NCBI GenBank assembly: GCA_003553305.1 | Contig: PWEB01000093.1 | Coordinates: forward strand, 1-31,573 | DNA length: 31,573 nucleotides | From: Syntrophomonadaceae bacterium | GTDB lineage: Bacteria > Bacillota > Dethiobacteria > DTU022 | Direction: 5' to 3' | Part shown: in pieces, positions 1-7,381 of the stretch | How the letters are laid out: each line of letters starts with the position of its first letter | How positions within the stretch are numbered: the stretch's first letter is position 1 | Program-made: the position numbers and the translations under genes | The notes under the pieces: generated by a model | What the model was told of the DNA's origin: nothing | The model's input: the letters and a program-made list of their open reading frames with translations, nothing else | Database searches by the model: none

Positions 1-2204
1 TCCAGTTCAATAGCCTTGCGCATTTCTGCTTTTGCCCCTTTAATATTATTCATTTCCATCAACTCCTGGGAGCGCCAGGTAGTATTAATTCCATTCAGCA
101 AGGTGAGAGTATAGATAAACAGGAAAAGACCCATGGTAACTCCGCCGATCCCGATCAGCATGCCGCGCCTTCCAGGCCGTTGCTGATCAATCCGGCTCCA
201 GGGGAACCAGGTGCTGTTATCAAGACTGCGCCCGGCCCCAAGCAAAACAAAGAGGAAGATACCAACCGCGCCCATGGAAAAACTCCAATCGATAACGCTA
301 TGAGCTCCCAAGGCAGTAACCGGTAAAAAAGAAGCTGCCCAGAGCTGCCATACCCTGGGAGAGGCTCTGTTTTTCAGGCAGTTACGTATAAAAGCCACTG
401 CTAAACTGACCCAAATCCCAACAAAAGCCAAAAACCCAAACAAACCGGCTTCAATCCAGACTTGCAAGAAATGATTGTGAACTTCAGTTGTATTATAAGG
501 GCGATCCTGATAAACCCGGTAAAGAGCGTTCCAGCCTCCGCCACCTGCACCTGTAATAGCATAATCCCCAATTACTTCAACTGCATCCTCCATAAAATCA
601 ACCCTGGCTCTTAAATTTCGATCCAGGGAATAGGAGAATATACGGTCATAAAAACGGTCTGGAAGCATCCGGTTCATAGCGAACCTTAAATTATGTTCTG
701 TCTCTTCTGAACTAAGAGTAACATTCCGCGCACTTACGGATGTCCCGGGATAGCGGTTATAAATGCGCACATCCAGACGCTCCATATCCTCTTCCGTCTC
801 AAATGTAAATTCTTTTTTCTCCCAGCCATCGGTTGCTCCGCCCCGATCATCAAGGATTTCTAGATCCCGATACCCGGGAAGCCCTCCAAGGACCCTGACC
901 CGCCAGGCATAAGCAGGTTCTTCTTCATCGGCTAGAGGTTCCTCTTTTGCATTGATCTCCATAGACAGCTGATAACCTTGCTCAGGTATGGCATTGCTGA
1001 TCACCTGCTCAACACTCTGAGACTCTACCGCTTCGTCAGCAGTTCGCCCTAATTGAATCGGACCCAGAGCTGGTAGTATGAAGATCACAAATAAGGCTGC
1101 CAAAACAATCGCTGATCCTCCGCCAGCCAGGGCAATACGAAGCTTGCGGCTTTGACTGAGATATAGCTCCACAAGCAAACCCAGAAGCATAGCAGCAGCG
1201 ACAGCTGATATAATCAAAACCCAGGCCTGAGCTGGTGTATCTGATCTAAAAACAGGATCTACCATCAAAGCAGCCGGAACCGCAGTCAAGCCGGTAACAA
1301 GTAAATATAGGAATGAGCGCAACCTTTCACCGGGAGCAGCAACCAAAACTAGCAACAGACTTAAAGGAGGCAAAAGCATCCAGGCGCCGCGAGAAAAAGT
1401 TAGAACCACCGTTAAAAGCATTAATGCAGCCGGGGCGAGATATAAAACCTTAAGCCACTTTTTAGCAAGTGGAGCCAGGCCAAGCGCCAGCAGGTAAGCC
1501 GCCATCAGGTAAGAGGCAGCAGTGTTTGCATAACCCATCGGGGAAGCGATTCGGTTAGAAGCATAGGCTCCAGCAAATTCCCAGTGACCGGCAGGAACAC
1601 CCAGGCTGGCTACTGTGACGACAAAAGCAGCAAGCAGGACTACATGCAGGATGAAGCTGCCCCCGGGAGGTAGATACGATGAACTCTCTTTATATTCTTG
1701 ATCTGAATTACGTTCCTGACTTAAATTTAGCTTATGTGCAGGGAACCACCAGTAACGGGAAATATCAAGCGCGACAAGGTAAACTACCAGGTAAGATGCA
1801 ATTTTTAACAATTCTTCCAGTGCATCGCGTTTGTGAACCGCGAAGAAGAAAGAAGTAAAGTATGCTACCAATAGCACAATCAGGCAAATATCCAGGGGAG
1901 AGTCAAGTAAGCGCCCGTCTTTTTTAAATAGACGAAAACAACCCCACACAATCAACAGACCAAAAATCACCACTTTGGCAATCAATAATTCGCGAGGGAA
2001 AAACAACCCACGCTGAAATGGCCCTATAAACAATAACAGCGAAATCACAGTAAGCATTAAATAAGGAAGGCCTTTTTCTACCCAGCTTTTGATGTTATCG
2101 ATCCTTGCATTTTTATGCTGCCGGGTATGCTTGGAGTCAACCTTTTTACCGGTGACGCCGCTTTGTTTTTTCTTCTTTCCCTTGCCAGATGTTTTACGCG
2201 ACAA
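1..2204 (-). CDS. O-antigen ligase-type (Wzy_C superfamily) membrane protein with C-terminal TPR start, 3'-truncated
   Basis: The frame is open from a TTG start at 2204 to the window edge (about 734 codons), so the C-terminus is missing. TTG is chosen because a GGAGGGA ribosome site lies just upstream and no ATG fits. The N-terminus is a lysine-rich cytoplasmic tail, then many hydrophobic helices. A soluble loop at about residues 340-500 precedes the family hallmark (a Gly-rich G-G-G-W-N turn, then EVHNHFLQVWIEAGLFGF at about 560-577). The last visible residues (NNIKGAKAEMRKAIELD) look like the start of a TPR helix pair. Family members join or polymerise lipid-linked glycans on the outer face of the membrane; in Gram-positives they act in cell-surface polysaccharide assembly. 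The substrate cannot be inferred. Fold assignment is firm, exact role is not. Confidence 0.85.
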   Translation of the reverse strand, partial: MSRKTSGKGKKKKQSGVTGKKVDSKHTRQHKNARIDNIKSWVEKGLPYLMLTVISLLLFIGPFQRGLFFPRELLIAKVVIFGLLIVWGCFRLFKKDGRLLDSPLDICLIVLLVAYFTSFFFAVHKRDALEELLKIASYLVVYLVALDISRYWWFPAHKLNLSQERNSDQEYKESSSYLPPGGSFILHVVLLAAFVVTVASLGVPAGHWEFAGAYASNRIASPMGYANTAASYLMAAYLLALGLAPLAKKWLKVLYLAPAALMLLTVVLTFSRGAWMLLPPLSLLLVLVAAPGERLRSFLYLLVTGLTAVPAALMVDPVFRSDTPAQAWVLIISAVAAAMLLGLLVELYLSQSRKLRIALAGGGSAIVLAALFVIFILPALGPIQLGRTADEAVESQSVEQVISNAIPEQGYQLSMEINAKEEPLADEEEPAYAWRVRVLGGLPGYRDLEILDDRGGATDGWEKKEFTFETEEDMERLDVRIYNRYPGTSVSARNVTLSSEETEHNLRFAMNRMLPDRFYDRIFSYSLDRNLRARVDFMEDAVEVIGDYAITGAGGGGWNALYRVYQDRPYNTTEVHNHFLQVWIEAGLFGFLAFVGIWVSLAVAFIRNCLKNRASPRVWQLWAASFLPVTALGAHSVIDWSFSMGAVGIFLFVLLGAGRSLDNSTWFPWSRIDQQRPGRRGMLIGIGGVTMGLFLFIYTLTLLNGINTTWRSQELMEMNNIKGAKAEMRKAIEL

Positions 2205-2292
2205 TTACGATCCCTCCACCCAAAATACGCCTGTCTATAAGGATGCTTGCAAAGCAGTGAGCAACAAATTATTACTTTAGGTTTTAAGGTAA

Positions 2293-2325
2293 TAAAAGGC
2301 CGCCTGTACCAATACAGACAGCCTT
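2293..2325 (-). terminator. Rho-independent terminator after the beta-helix lipoprotein gene
   Basis: On the minus strand a 13-bp stem (arms 2313-2325 and 2296-2308, including G-U pairs) closes a 4-base loop and is followed by a T-rich run. It lies about 85 bases after the lipoprotein stop codon and separates it from the glycan ligase gene. Confidence 0.85.
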
Positions 2326-2408
2326 AGTATACCATGTTTTACTAAATTGAAAAATAATGCTATTTGCAGGAAATTTTGTGAGTTTATAAAACAAAACTTC
2401 AAAACCCC

Positions 2409-3842
2409 TTATTCCTCGTAAATATCATCCGGTGCATTGTCCTCGTATACATTGTCATCAGGATCATTTAGCTCCAGCATAGATCCCTCCGCATTGTAAA
2501 TCGCACCACCATTTCTGGCCCGGTTACCTTCAAAACTATTGTTGGCAGCAGTAATATTAGACTCAGCAGTAATGAATAATCCTCCGCCATCCCGACGAGA
2601 TTCATTGCTTCTAATCACATTGCCATCAATGATTGGATCAGATGCCTGGACAAGAATCCCGGCGCCATTGCGTTCCGCATAATTATCGGTGATATCATTG
2701 TCAGCAACTTCAGCATTTGCCTGATTACTTAAAGCTAATCCCCCGCCATTGGTGGCCCGGTTGTCAGAAATAGTATTGATTTTTATGGTGGGGGAAGAAT
2801 CTATATTTACTGCAATCCCACCCCCGGCTTCTGCTTCATTACCGATAAATATGTTGTTTTCAAGAGTAGGCGAGGATCCCATAAAGATAGCCATTCCTCC
2901 ACCCAGGGAACCGGCATAATTGTCGGAAATATCATTATCTGCAATTTCCGGTGAAGATTCTGCCATAAAAAATCCACCACCATTGTTTTCTGCATTATTA
3001 TCGAAAATACTATTGTTCAGGACACTTGGATTGGTCTGAAAAAATGAAAAGGCACCACCGTTGTCTGCCCGATTATTATGAATAGTATTCGCTTCAAATA
3101 CGGACATAGCATCTGACTCTCCACTAACAGCAACTGCACCACCACTTCTACCGGCAGTATTATCAGCAATTTCATTAGCGCGAACAGTTGCAGAAGAGTC
3201 TACTATAAACAATCCTCCCCCACCACCATCAGCGATATTATCAATAATCTTGTTATCGCGAATAAAAGGTGAGGCATGGTAAACCATGATCCCTCCAGCG
3301 CGAGAGCTAACATTGTTGGTAATTACATTATTGGTTATAGTCGGGGAACAGTCTCTTAAGATAATTATCCCGCCCCCGTAGTTAGCAGGTTCTTCTCGCA
3401 GCTCACCTTCTATTTCAAACTCCAGGCTTTCCCGGTTACCGCTACCACCGGTTATAGTAAAACCGGAGAGTACTGCATCTTCCCCCTCTTCGTTTTTGAA
3501 GGAAACCACTGAATCAGAACCGCCTCCATCAATGACGGTATCTGCAACAATCTCTGGGTTTTCAGGATCCACACTGCGAATGGTTATATTCTTCCCTTGA
3601 AAATTGATATTCTCGTTATATGTTCCGGGCTGGACCACAATTTCATCACCATCTTCTGATGCTTCAATTGCCTCCTCAATAGTTGAATAGTCATCTGGAA
3701 CAACTATGGCACCCTCATCTACTTCAACATCCCCGGTTCCGGTATCATTTCCATCACAGGCTGATATCATAACAGCCAGGGTAAAGATCAATACAGTTAA
3801 TGCGATATAGTATAGAGGATACTTACGTGTAAACTTCTTCAT
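2409..3842 (-). CDS. Right-handed beta-helix (PbH1/DUF1565-like) lipoprotein
   Basis: The 477-residue product begins with a lipoprotein signal: positive MKKFTRK, a hydrophobic core and a lipobox ISAC with Cys29, so it should be exported and lipid-anchored on the outer face of the membrane. A DUF1565-like entry segment (IVVPDDYSTIEEAIEASEDG, about 46-65) is followed by about eleven coils of roughly 24-26 residues. Each coil carries an I-x-D-N-x-A-x-x-G-G-G pattern typical of parallel beta-helices that bind or cleave carbohydrate. No catalytic residues can be named, so function stays open: polysaccharide binding or lyase, or structural adhesin. Composition is acidic and Asn/Gly-rich. A GGAGG site sits 10 bases before the ATG. 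It lies 74 bases after tRNA-Ala and ahead of the surface-glycan gene. Known: fold family. Inferred: surface role. Confidence 0.85.
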   Translation of the reverse strand: MKKFTRKYPLYYIALTVLIFTLAVMISACDGNDTGTGDVEVDEGAIVVPDDYSTIEEAIEASEDGDEIVVQPGTYNENINFQGKNITIRSVDPENPEIVADTVIDGGGSDSVVSFKNEEGEDAVLSGFTITGGSGNRESLEFEIEGELREEPANYGGGIIILRDCSPTITNNVITNNVSSRAGGIMVYHASPFIRDNKIIDNIADGGGGGLFIVDSSATVRANEIADNTAGRSGGAVAVSGESDAMSVFEANTIHNNRADNGGAFSFFQTNPSVLNNSIFDNNAENNGGGFFMAESSPEIADNDISDNYAGSLGGGMAIFMGSSPTLENNIFIGNEAEAGGGIAVNIDSSPTIKINTISDNRATNGGGLALSNQANAEVADNDITDNYAERNGAGILVQASDPIIDGNVIRSNESRRDGGGLFITAESNITAANNSFEGNRARNGGAIYNAEGSMLELNDPDDNVYEDNAPDDIYEE

Positions 3843-3916
3843 TTAATATAAACCTCCGTTTCAGCCTTTATGACAAAGGTTTTCGGGCAATTACATGTAC
3901 CCAAAAACCCCTACCG

Positions 3917-3992
3917 TGGTGGACGTGAGGGGACTCGAACCCCTGACCTCTTGAATGCGAGCCAAGTGCTCTCCCACCTGAGCTACACGCCC
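3917..3992 (-). tRNA. tRNA-Ala(CGC)
   Basis: A 76-base cloverleaf can be folded by hand: 7-bp acceptor stem GGGCGTG/CACGTCC, D arm GCTC/GAGC, anticodon stem CTTGG/TCAAG around loop CTCGCAT (anticodon CGC, decoding GCG), T arm AGGGG with GTTCGAG loop, and an encoded CCA end. The G3:U70 acceptor pair, the alanine identity element, is present and confirms the assignment. Confidence 0.96.
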
Positions 3993-4363
3993 TCGCAGGA
4001 GTATTATAGCAAATACAGATCTATTAAGCAATAGAACCAAAAGGATAAGAAGTTCGTGTAAGGAGGTAGTAGATAAACTCCTGTAATTTATTTTGTATCA
4101 ACCTCGGTATTTCTTTTTTATGCCTTTAAATTTAAGAAATAATCGTAGTGGAGGCTGTGCGTTATGCAGACAGCGCGGTTTTTGCGTTGTCCAAGCTTTT
4201 GTGGAATCTGTGATTAAAATTGTTCATCAAGACCCTTGCTAGGCCGAATCCTGTATTGCGGGGCAAGCACCCAATGTCGGTAATGGACATTTTTGTAGCT
4301 CTAAAAAGCCTAATTATTCTCTACTCTTAATTAATTTTTGTGGGGGAATAGAACAACCTCCCG
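3993..4363. other. Gene-poor spacer between methyltransferase pair and tRNA-Ala, with one doubtful small ORF
   Basis: Apart from the tRNA promoter I find no clear gene. The minus strand has a 42-codon ATG reading frame (4290 to 4162, starting MSITDIGCLPRNTGF and ending NAKTALSA), but it lacks a ribosome binding site. The opposite strand is also open over part of it, so it may be a gene relic. A weak GCTGT/ACAGC hairpin lies at about 4154-4174. I see no terminator for the methyltransferase gene here. Confidence 0.4.
4003..4031 (-). promoter_or_regulatory. Sigma-A type promoter of tRNA-Ala
   Basis: On the minus strand TTGCTT (4026-4031), a 17-base spacer and a perfect TATAAT (4003-4008) end 10 bases before the mature tRNA 5' end. 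With no terminator seen after the tRNA, this promoter could also supply the lipoprotein gene. Confidence 0.85.
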
Positions 4364-5125
4364 CTACTTTTCGGCGATAACAAGCATTTCGTAATCTTCT
4401 GTTTTTAGTTTATCTTCTCTTGACAAAGCCCCCAGCTTTGATCCGAATATTTCAATCCTTTTAAACTCCAGGGATTTAAGCAGCCAGGTAATTTCACTTG
4501 GAATATAATACCTTTCATTACACTCAAGCCGGTGTTCTTTGCCATCATCATCTGTAAAAGTAGTTATATTATAGTCCCTGAAGGTCATCAGATCAAAACT
4601 CTCGCTTTTATAATTCGCTCCTTCTGTATGGGCATCCGCTTCATGAAAATCATTAATGGAGTGGCAGAGGGGAAACAGGCCATTGAGGGTTGTAAAAATT
4701 AATTTCGCGGAGCTTTTCAGTGTTTTTGTGGCGTTTTCCAATATTTTGTAATTCATCTCGTCTGTTTCCATGAGGGGGAATCCCCCTTCGCATAACATAA
4801 TAGCAACATCAAAATGATTTTCAAAGGGTAGATTTCTTGCGTCATGTTGCAAAAAATCGATCTTAAGGTTATGCATTTTTGCTTTCTCTCTAGCTTTTTC
4901 CAACTGGGATTCCGAGAGATCAATGCCCGTGACGTCATACCCTCTATTGCAAAGTTCAATTGAATGCCTGCCGGTTCCGCAACCAATATCAATAATTTTT
5001 AAAGATTTGTCATATTGCAGTTCTCTTTCGATAAAGTCACATTCACCTATAGTCCCTTGGGTAAAAGATTCCTTGTCATATTGATCCCCATAATTATCAT
5101 ACAATTTTTCGTACCACTGTTTCAT
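4364..5125 (-). CDS. Class I SAM-dependent methyltransferase (first of a pair)
   Basis: A 253-residue Rossmann-fold methyltransferase. SAM-binding motif I is IIDIGCGTGRHS (about 44-55), followed by the acidic end of strand 2 (VTGIDLSESQLEKA), motif II-like FLQHDARNLPFENHFDVAIML and a C-terminal region with several beta strands. The target (small molecule, protein or RNA) cannot be told. A GAGGATGATAT stretch before ATG serves as ribosome site. It starts 27 bases after the stop of the second methyltransferase, so the two probably form one operon. By eye the DNA is more A+T-rich than the housekeeping genes to the right, and flanking spacers are unusually long, which suggests accessory or acquired DNA. 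This is inference. Confidence 0.85.
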   Translation of the reverse strand: MKQWYEKLYDNYGDQYDKESFTQGTIGECDFIERELQYDKSLKIIDIGCGTGRHSIELCNRGYDVTGIDLSESQLEKAREKAKMHNLKIDFLQHDARNLPFENHFDVAIMLCEGGFPLMETDEMNYKILENATKTLKSSAKLIFTTLNGLFPLCHSINDFHEADAHTEGANYKSESFDLMTFRDYNITTFTDDDGKEHRLECNERYYIPSEITWLLKSLEFKRIEIFGSKLGALSREDKLKTEDYEMLVIAEK

Positions 5126-5152
5126 AATATATCATCCTCTCGTTTAACCTTC

Positions 5153-5899
5153 TCATTTGTTTGTTAATGACCCTATAAACATTTTAAGCCTATATTCACC
5201 ATCCTCAAGAAGGTATTGATCGTAAAGATGATCCATATTCATTTCATCTATTTTCAATCGGCACTCCCCGAAAACAGCCATCCATTGGTCATAAGAAAAC
5301 AAACCAAGGGTATGAACCTCGTGGTGGATGCTTAATTCAACTTCTTGACGAATCAAATAGATAATGGCAGCTTCATAAGTGCTGTCAGACACGATATGGT
5401 TATTTTCAAACACCGTAATATGAATGTTTCCTTTTTCACCGGAGTAGGCAAAATTATTCTCCCTGAAATCCTCTTTCATATGGGCAACCACAAGTAAAAT
5501 TCCTTCGTTTTTCAAATGGCGAGCGGCATTCACAATCGTTTTTTTCAAATCCGCAAGGGTGGTCATGTACGTGATGGAATCTGGAATGACTACTACATCA
5601 AATTTTCTGTTTAGATCAATGGTTCTCATGTCGCCCGTTACATAAGTTGCTTCAGGATTCCTTTCCTTCGCCAAAGCAAGCATTCCTTCGCTTATGTCCG
5701 CCCCTGTAACGGAAAAATGCTCCTTAAAATGAAAATCATGCCCCCCCGCACCACAACCCAGGTGCAGCATTGTTACATTCTGGGCAGAAATACGATTTAT
5801 AATTGCCTCAACGTAGAAAAGCGCCTCTTCTTCATAAGTTTCAGGAGGAGCCAAGATATCATCGGTCCAGGCAAGTTCATCGTATGCCATCCAATTCAC
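5153..5899 (-). CDS. Class I SAM-dependent methyltransferase (second of the pair, upstream in the operon)
   Basis: A 248-residue product with SAM motif I MLHLGCGAGGHDFHF (about 44-58), TGADISEGMLALAKERNPEA for the ribose-binding strand, then GDMRTIDLNRKFDVVVI. It is only distantly like its neighbour outside these motifs, so the pair is not a recent duplication. Start is GTG at 5899, supported by AGAGGTGA seven bases upstream; the ATG at codon 4 has worse spacing. No partner gene or transporter hints at a substrate. Possible roles include small-molecule resistance or secondary-metabolite O/N-methylation, but neither is shown. It is the first gene of the accessory-looking stretch beside tmRNA. 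Confidence 0.82.
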   Translation of the reverse strand: MNWMAYDELAWTDDILAPPETYEEEALFYVEAIINRISAQNVTMLHLGCGAGGHDFHFKEHFSVTGADISEGMLALAKERNPEATYVTGDMRTIDLNRKFDVVVIPDSITYMTTLADLKKTIVNAARHLKNEGILLVVAHMKEDFRENNFAYSGEKGNIHITVFENNHIVSDSTYEAAIIYLIRQEVELSIHHEVHTLGLFSYDQWMAVFGECRLKIDEMNMDHLYDQYLLEDGEYRLKMFIGSLTNK

Positions 5900-6017
5900 T
5901 TGAAATCACCTCTTATTATTAGTTCCTATTCAAGTGCCTTTATGCTGACAATCAACCTACTTCGTCGCTTTCCTTTCAAGGGTAAAGATCAAGCGGTTAC
6001 CTAAAACCAAAACTTTA

Positions 6018-6149
6018 CTGCTCAGCTATAGTCGTGATGCATTTTGAGCTGGCGACATTGCGATAGAGCGGTCGCAATGTTCGACGAAACAAAGGTTGCA
6101 GCTGGTCGGTCTGTATGGATCCAGGCCAAAACGCAGCACGGCTGAGCAG
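6018..6149. repeat. Nested palindromic element
   Basis: Outer perfect 9-bp inverted repeats CTGCTCAGC (6018-6026) and GCTGAGCAG (6141-6149) enclose an inner perfect 9-bp inverted repeat ACATTGCGA (6055-6063) / TCGCAATGT (6072-6080) with an 8-base loop. The 132-base unit could be a miniature inverted-repeat element, a structured RNA or a protein-binding array. No target-site duplication is evident. Confidence 0.6.
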
Positions 6150-6248
6150 ACACTTCTGATTTTTGATTGTTCACAAGGGGGCTGTTCATTTATGTGCAAA
6201 AACTAATCTGAAAGAACCATGTTGGAGTTTACTTCGTCTAGTATCTTT

Positions 6249-6407
6249 TCATATCTCTCTATGGGTAGAACGAAATAATAATAACAAATTAACTCTTTTT
6301 ACAGCACCTGCTAGATGAGGGTAATGCCCCACAGCAGGAAGCCATCCGACAATAATAGCTAAAATTGACCCGATCAGCAATACAATTGGTATAACTATTT
6401 GGGCAGA
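6249..6407 (-). pseudogene. Possible remnant of a membrane protein gene
   Basis: A stop-to-stop minus-strand frame of 52 codons begins right after a TAA and has no ATG/GTG/TTG near its beginning with a ribosome site. It encodes one strong hydrophobic helix (IVIPIVLLIGSILAIIVGW) followed by LPAVGHYPHLAGAVK and a basic tail. This reads like the C-terminal piece of an integral membrane protein. The family is not recognised and it may be chance. Confidence 0.25.
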
Positions 6408-6430
6408 TTAAGGAGTAGTTCTTTTTCTAA

Positions 6431-6784
6431 TGGTGGAGGCGGCGGGAGTCGAACCCGCGTCCGAAGGCCCGGCTACAAGAGCTTCTACAAGCTTAGTCCC
6501 GGTTTTTATCTCACACCAGCGGCTCCCCGGAACAGGGATCCTTTGGTGCCAGTCCCGTTAAATTTCCCACAGCAGCGGTGGGACCGCCGCTTCTGCGGTA
6601 GACCGGATTTTTGACACCCCTGCTCTTTCCCCCGGCCAGGGAAAGAAGGGATGCGCTGCTTTTATTTAAGCAGCGAGTGCGTAATTCGGTTTGGCGTCTA
6701 TAGCCGTTCCATGTTTTATCCAGGTCATGGTCCTGGACTTGCCGCTCTTGCTTCCACGACCCCCGTCGAATCCAAAACGCCCCC
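6431..6784 (-). ncRNA. ssrA: tmRNA (transfer-messenger RNA)
   Basis: The RNA of about 354 bases rescues stalled ribosomes with SmpB. It has a tRNA-like acceptor stem GGGGGCG/CGCCTCC, the conserved TTTTGGATTCGACGGGG after the 5' strand, a GGTTCGACTCC T-loop and encoded CCA. The mRNA-like part reads, after the ATAGAC context, GCC AAA CCG AAT TAC GCA CTC GCT GCT TAA, giving a degradation tag AKPNYALAA after the alanine carried by tmRNA. The 5' end lies 8 bases after the smpB stop codon. Confidence 0.96.
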
Positions 6785-6791
6785 AAACTTT

Positions 6792-6797
6792 ATTATA
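6792..6797 (-). promoter_or_regulatory. Candidate ssrA -10 element overlapping the smpB stop codon
   Basis: A perfect TATAAT sits across the last sense codon and stop of smpB and ends 7 bases before the tmRNA 5' G, the right distance for transcription start at the mature end. The -35 region is poor, so it may be weak or activator-dependent, or tmRNA may also be processed from the smpB transcript. Confidence 0.55.
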
Positions 6798-7248
6798 TTT
6801 TCTGTTTTTCCTTAAACTCTCTTTCCATCTCGCGTTTACTATCCCGTTCAGCGATATCCCGGCGCTTATCGTATTTCTTTTTACCTCTGGCCAGGCCCAA
6901 TTCAATTTTGATCAGGCCTCTTATCATGTAAATTTTCAAGGGAATAAGCGCATAGCCTTTCTCCTGTATTTTACCCGCTAGTCGGCTAATCTCAACTTTA
7001 TGCATCAGTAACTTACGAGTTCGCAAAGGTTCATGATTAAAACGATTGCCCGGATCATAAGGGCTTATATGCATATTATACAAGAAAAGTTCGCCATCTT
7101 CAACCTTCGCATAGCTGTCTTTAAGGTTTACCCGGGAATTACGCACAGATTTCACTTCAGTGCCCGTCAAGACTAGCCCAGCCTCATAAGCTTCATCGAT
7201 ATGAAAATCATGCCAGGCTTTACGATTTTTACTGACTACTTTTTCCAT
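6793..7248 (-). CDS. smpB: SsrA-binding protein SmpB
   Basis: The 151-residue product matches SmpB in length and motifs: N-terminal NRKAWHDFHIDEAYEAGLVL, GTEVKSVR, FNHEPLRTRKLLMHK, and GLIKIELGLARGKKKYDKR leading into the basic C-terminal tail. It binds the tRNA-like domain of tmRNA and places it in the A site of stalled ribosomes; the tail mimics the missing codon-anticodon part in the decoding centre. A GGAG site lies 8 bases before the ATG. It sits immediately upstream of its RNA partner ssrA and downstream of a nitroreductase. I saw no strong promoter in the 130-base spacer ahead of it. Confidence 0.97.
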   Translation of the reverse strand: MEKVVSKNRKAWHDFHIDEAYEAGLVLTGTEVKSVRNSRVNLKDSYAKVEDGELFLYNMHISPYDPGNRFNHEPLRTRKLLMHKVEISRLAGKIQEKGYALIPLKIYMIRGLIKIELGLARGKKKYDKRRDIAERDSKREMEREFKEKQKI

Positions 7249-7381
7249 AGTTAACGCTCCGATGACAATTATGGTTGATAAACAGTTGACGCAGAAACAA
7301 GGTATATTTCAAACCGGTTCAGCTTCTCTCTTGATACTACTAACTTGGCATAGCTTAAGCTGCATGATTTATAAGCTTGAT

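Larger units (their letters stand above)
5900..6430. other. Gene-poor spacer next to the tmRNA 3' end, with nested palindrome and gene relics
   Basis: No complete gene is visible in about 530 bases. Two minus-strand stretches are open without a usable start: 6407-6249, coding a hydrophobic peptide with IVIPIVLLIGSILAIIVGW, and 6170-6015, which spans the palindromic element. Both may be remnants. No terminator directly follows tmRNA, and no convincing promoter for the methyltransferases can be picked. No copy of the tmRNA 3' end that would mark an integration site was spotted in the window. Confidence 0.5.

Noticed and set aside
3250..3260. Repeats within the beta-helix gene as a CRISPR-like array
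   Set aside because: The period follows protein coils, spacing varies and the frame is open throughout; this is coding repetition.
5717..6004. Plus-strand reading frame running out of the second methyltransferase
   Set aside because: Its first two thirds are the antisense of a clear methyltransferase, it lacks a ribosome site, and the remainder is not recognisable.
6511..6786. Protein reading frames across tmRNA
   Set aside because: The region is explained by tmRNA structure; the frames lack starts with ribosome sites and their only meaningful peptide is the tag.
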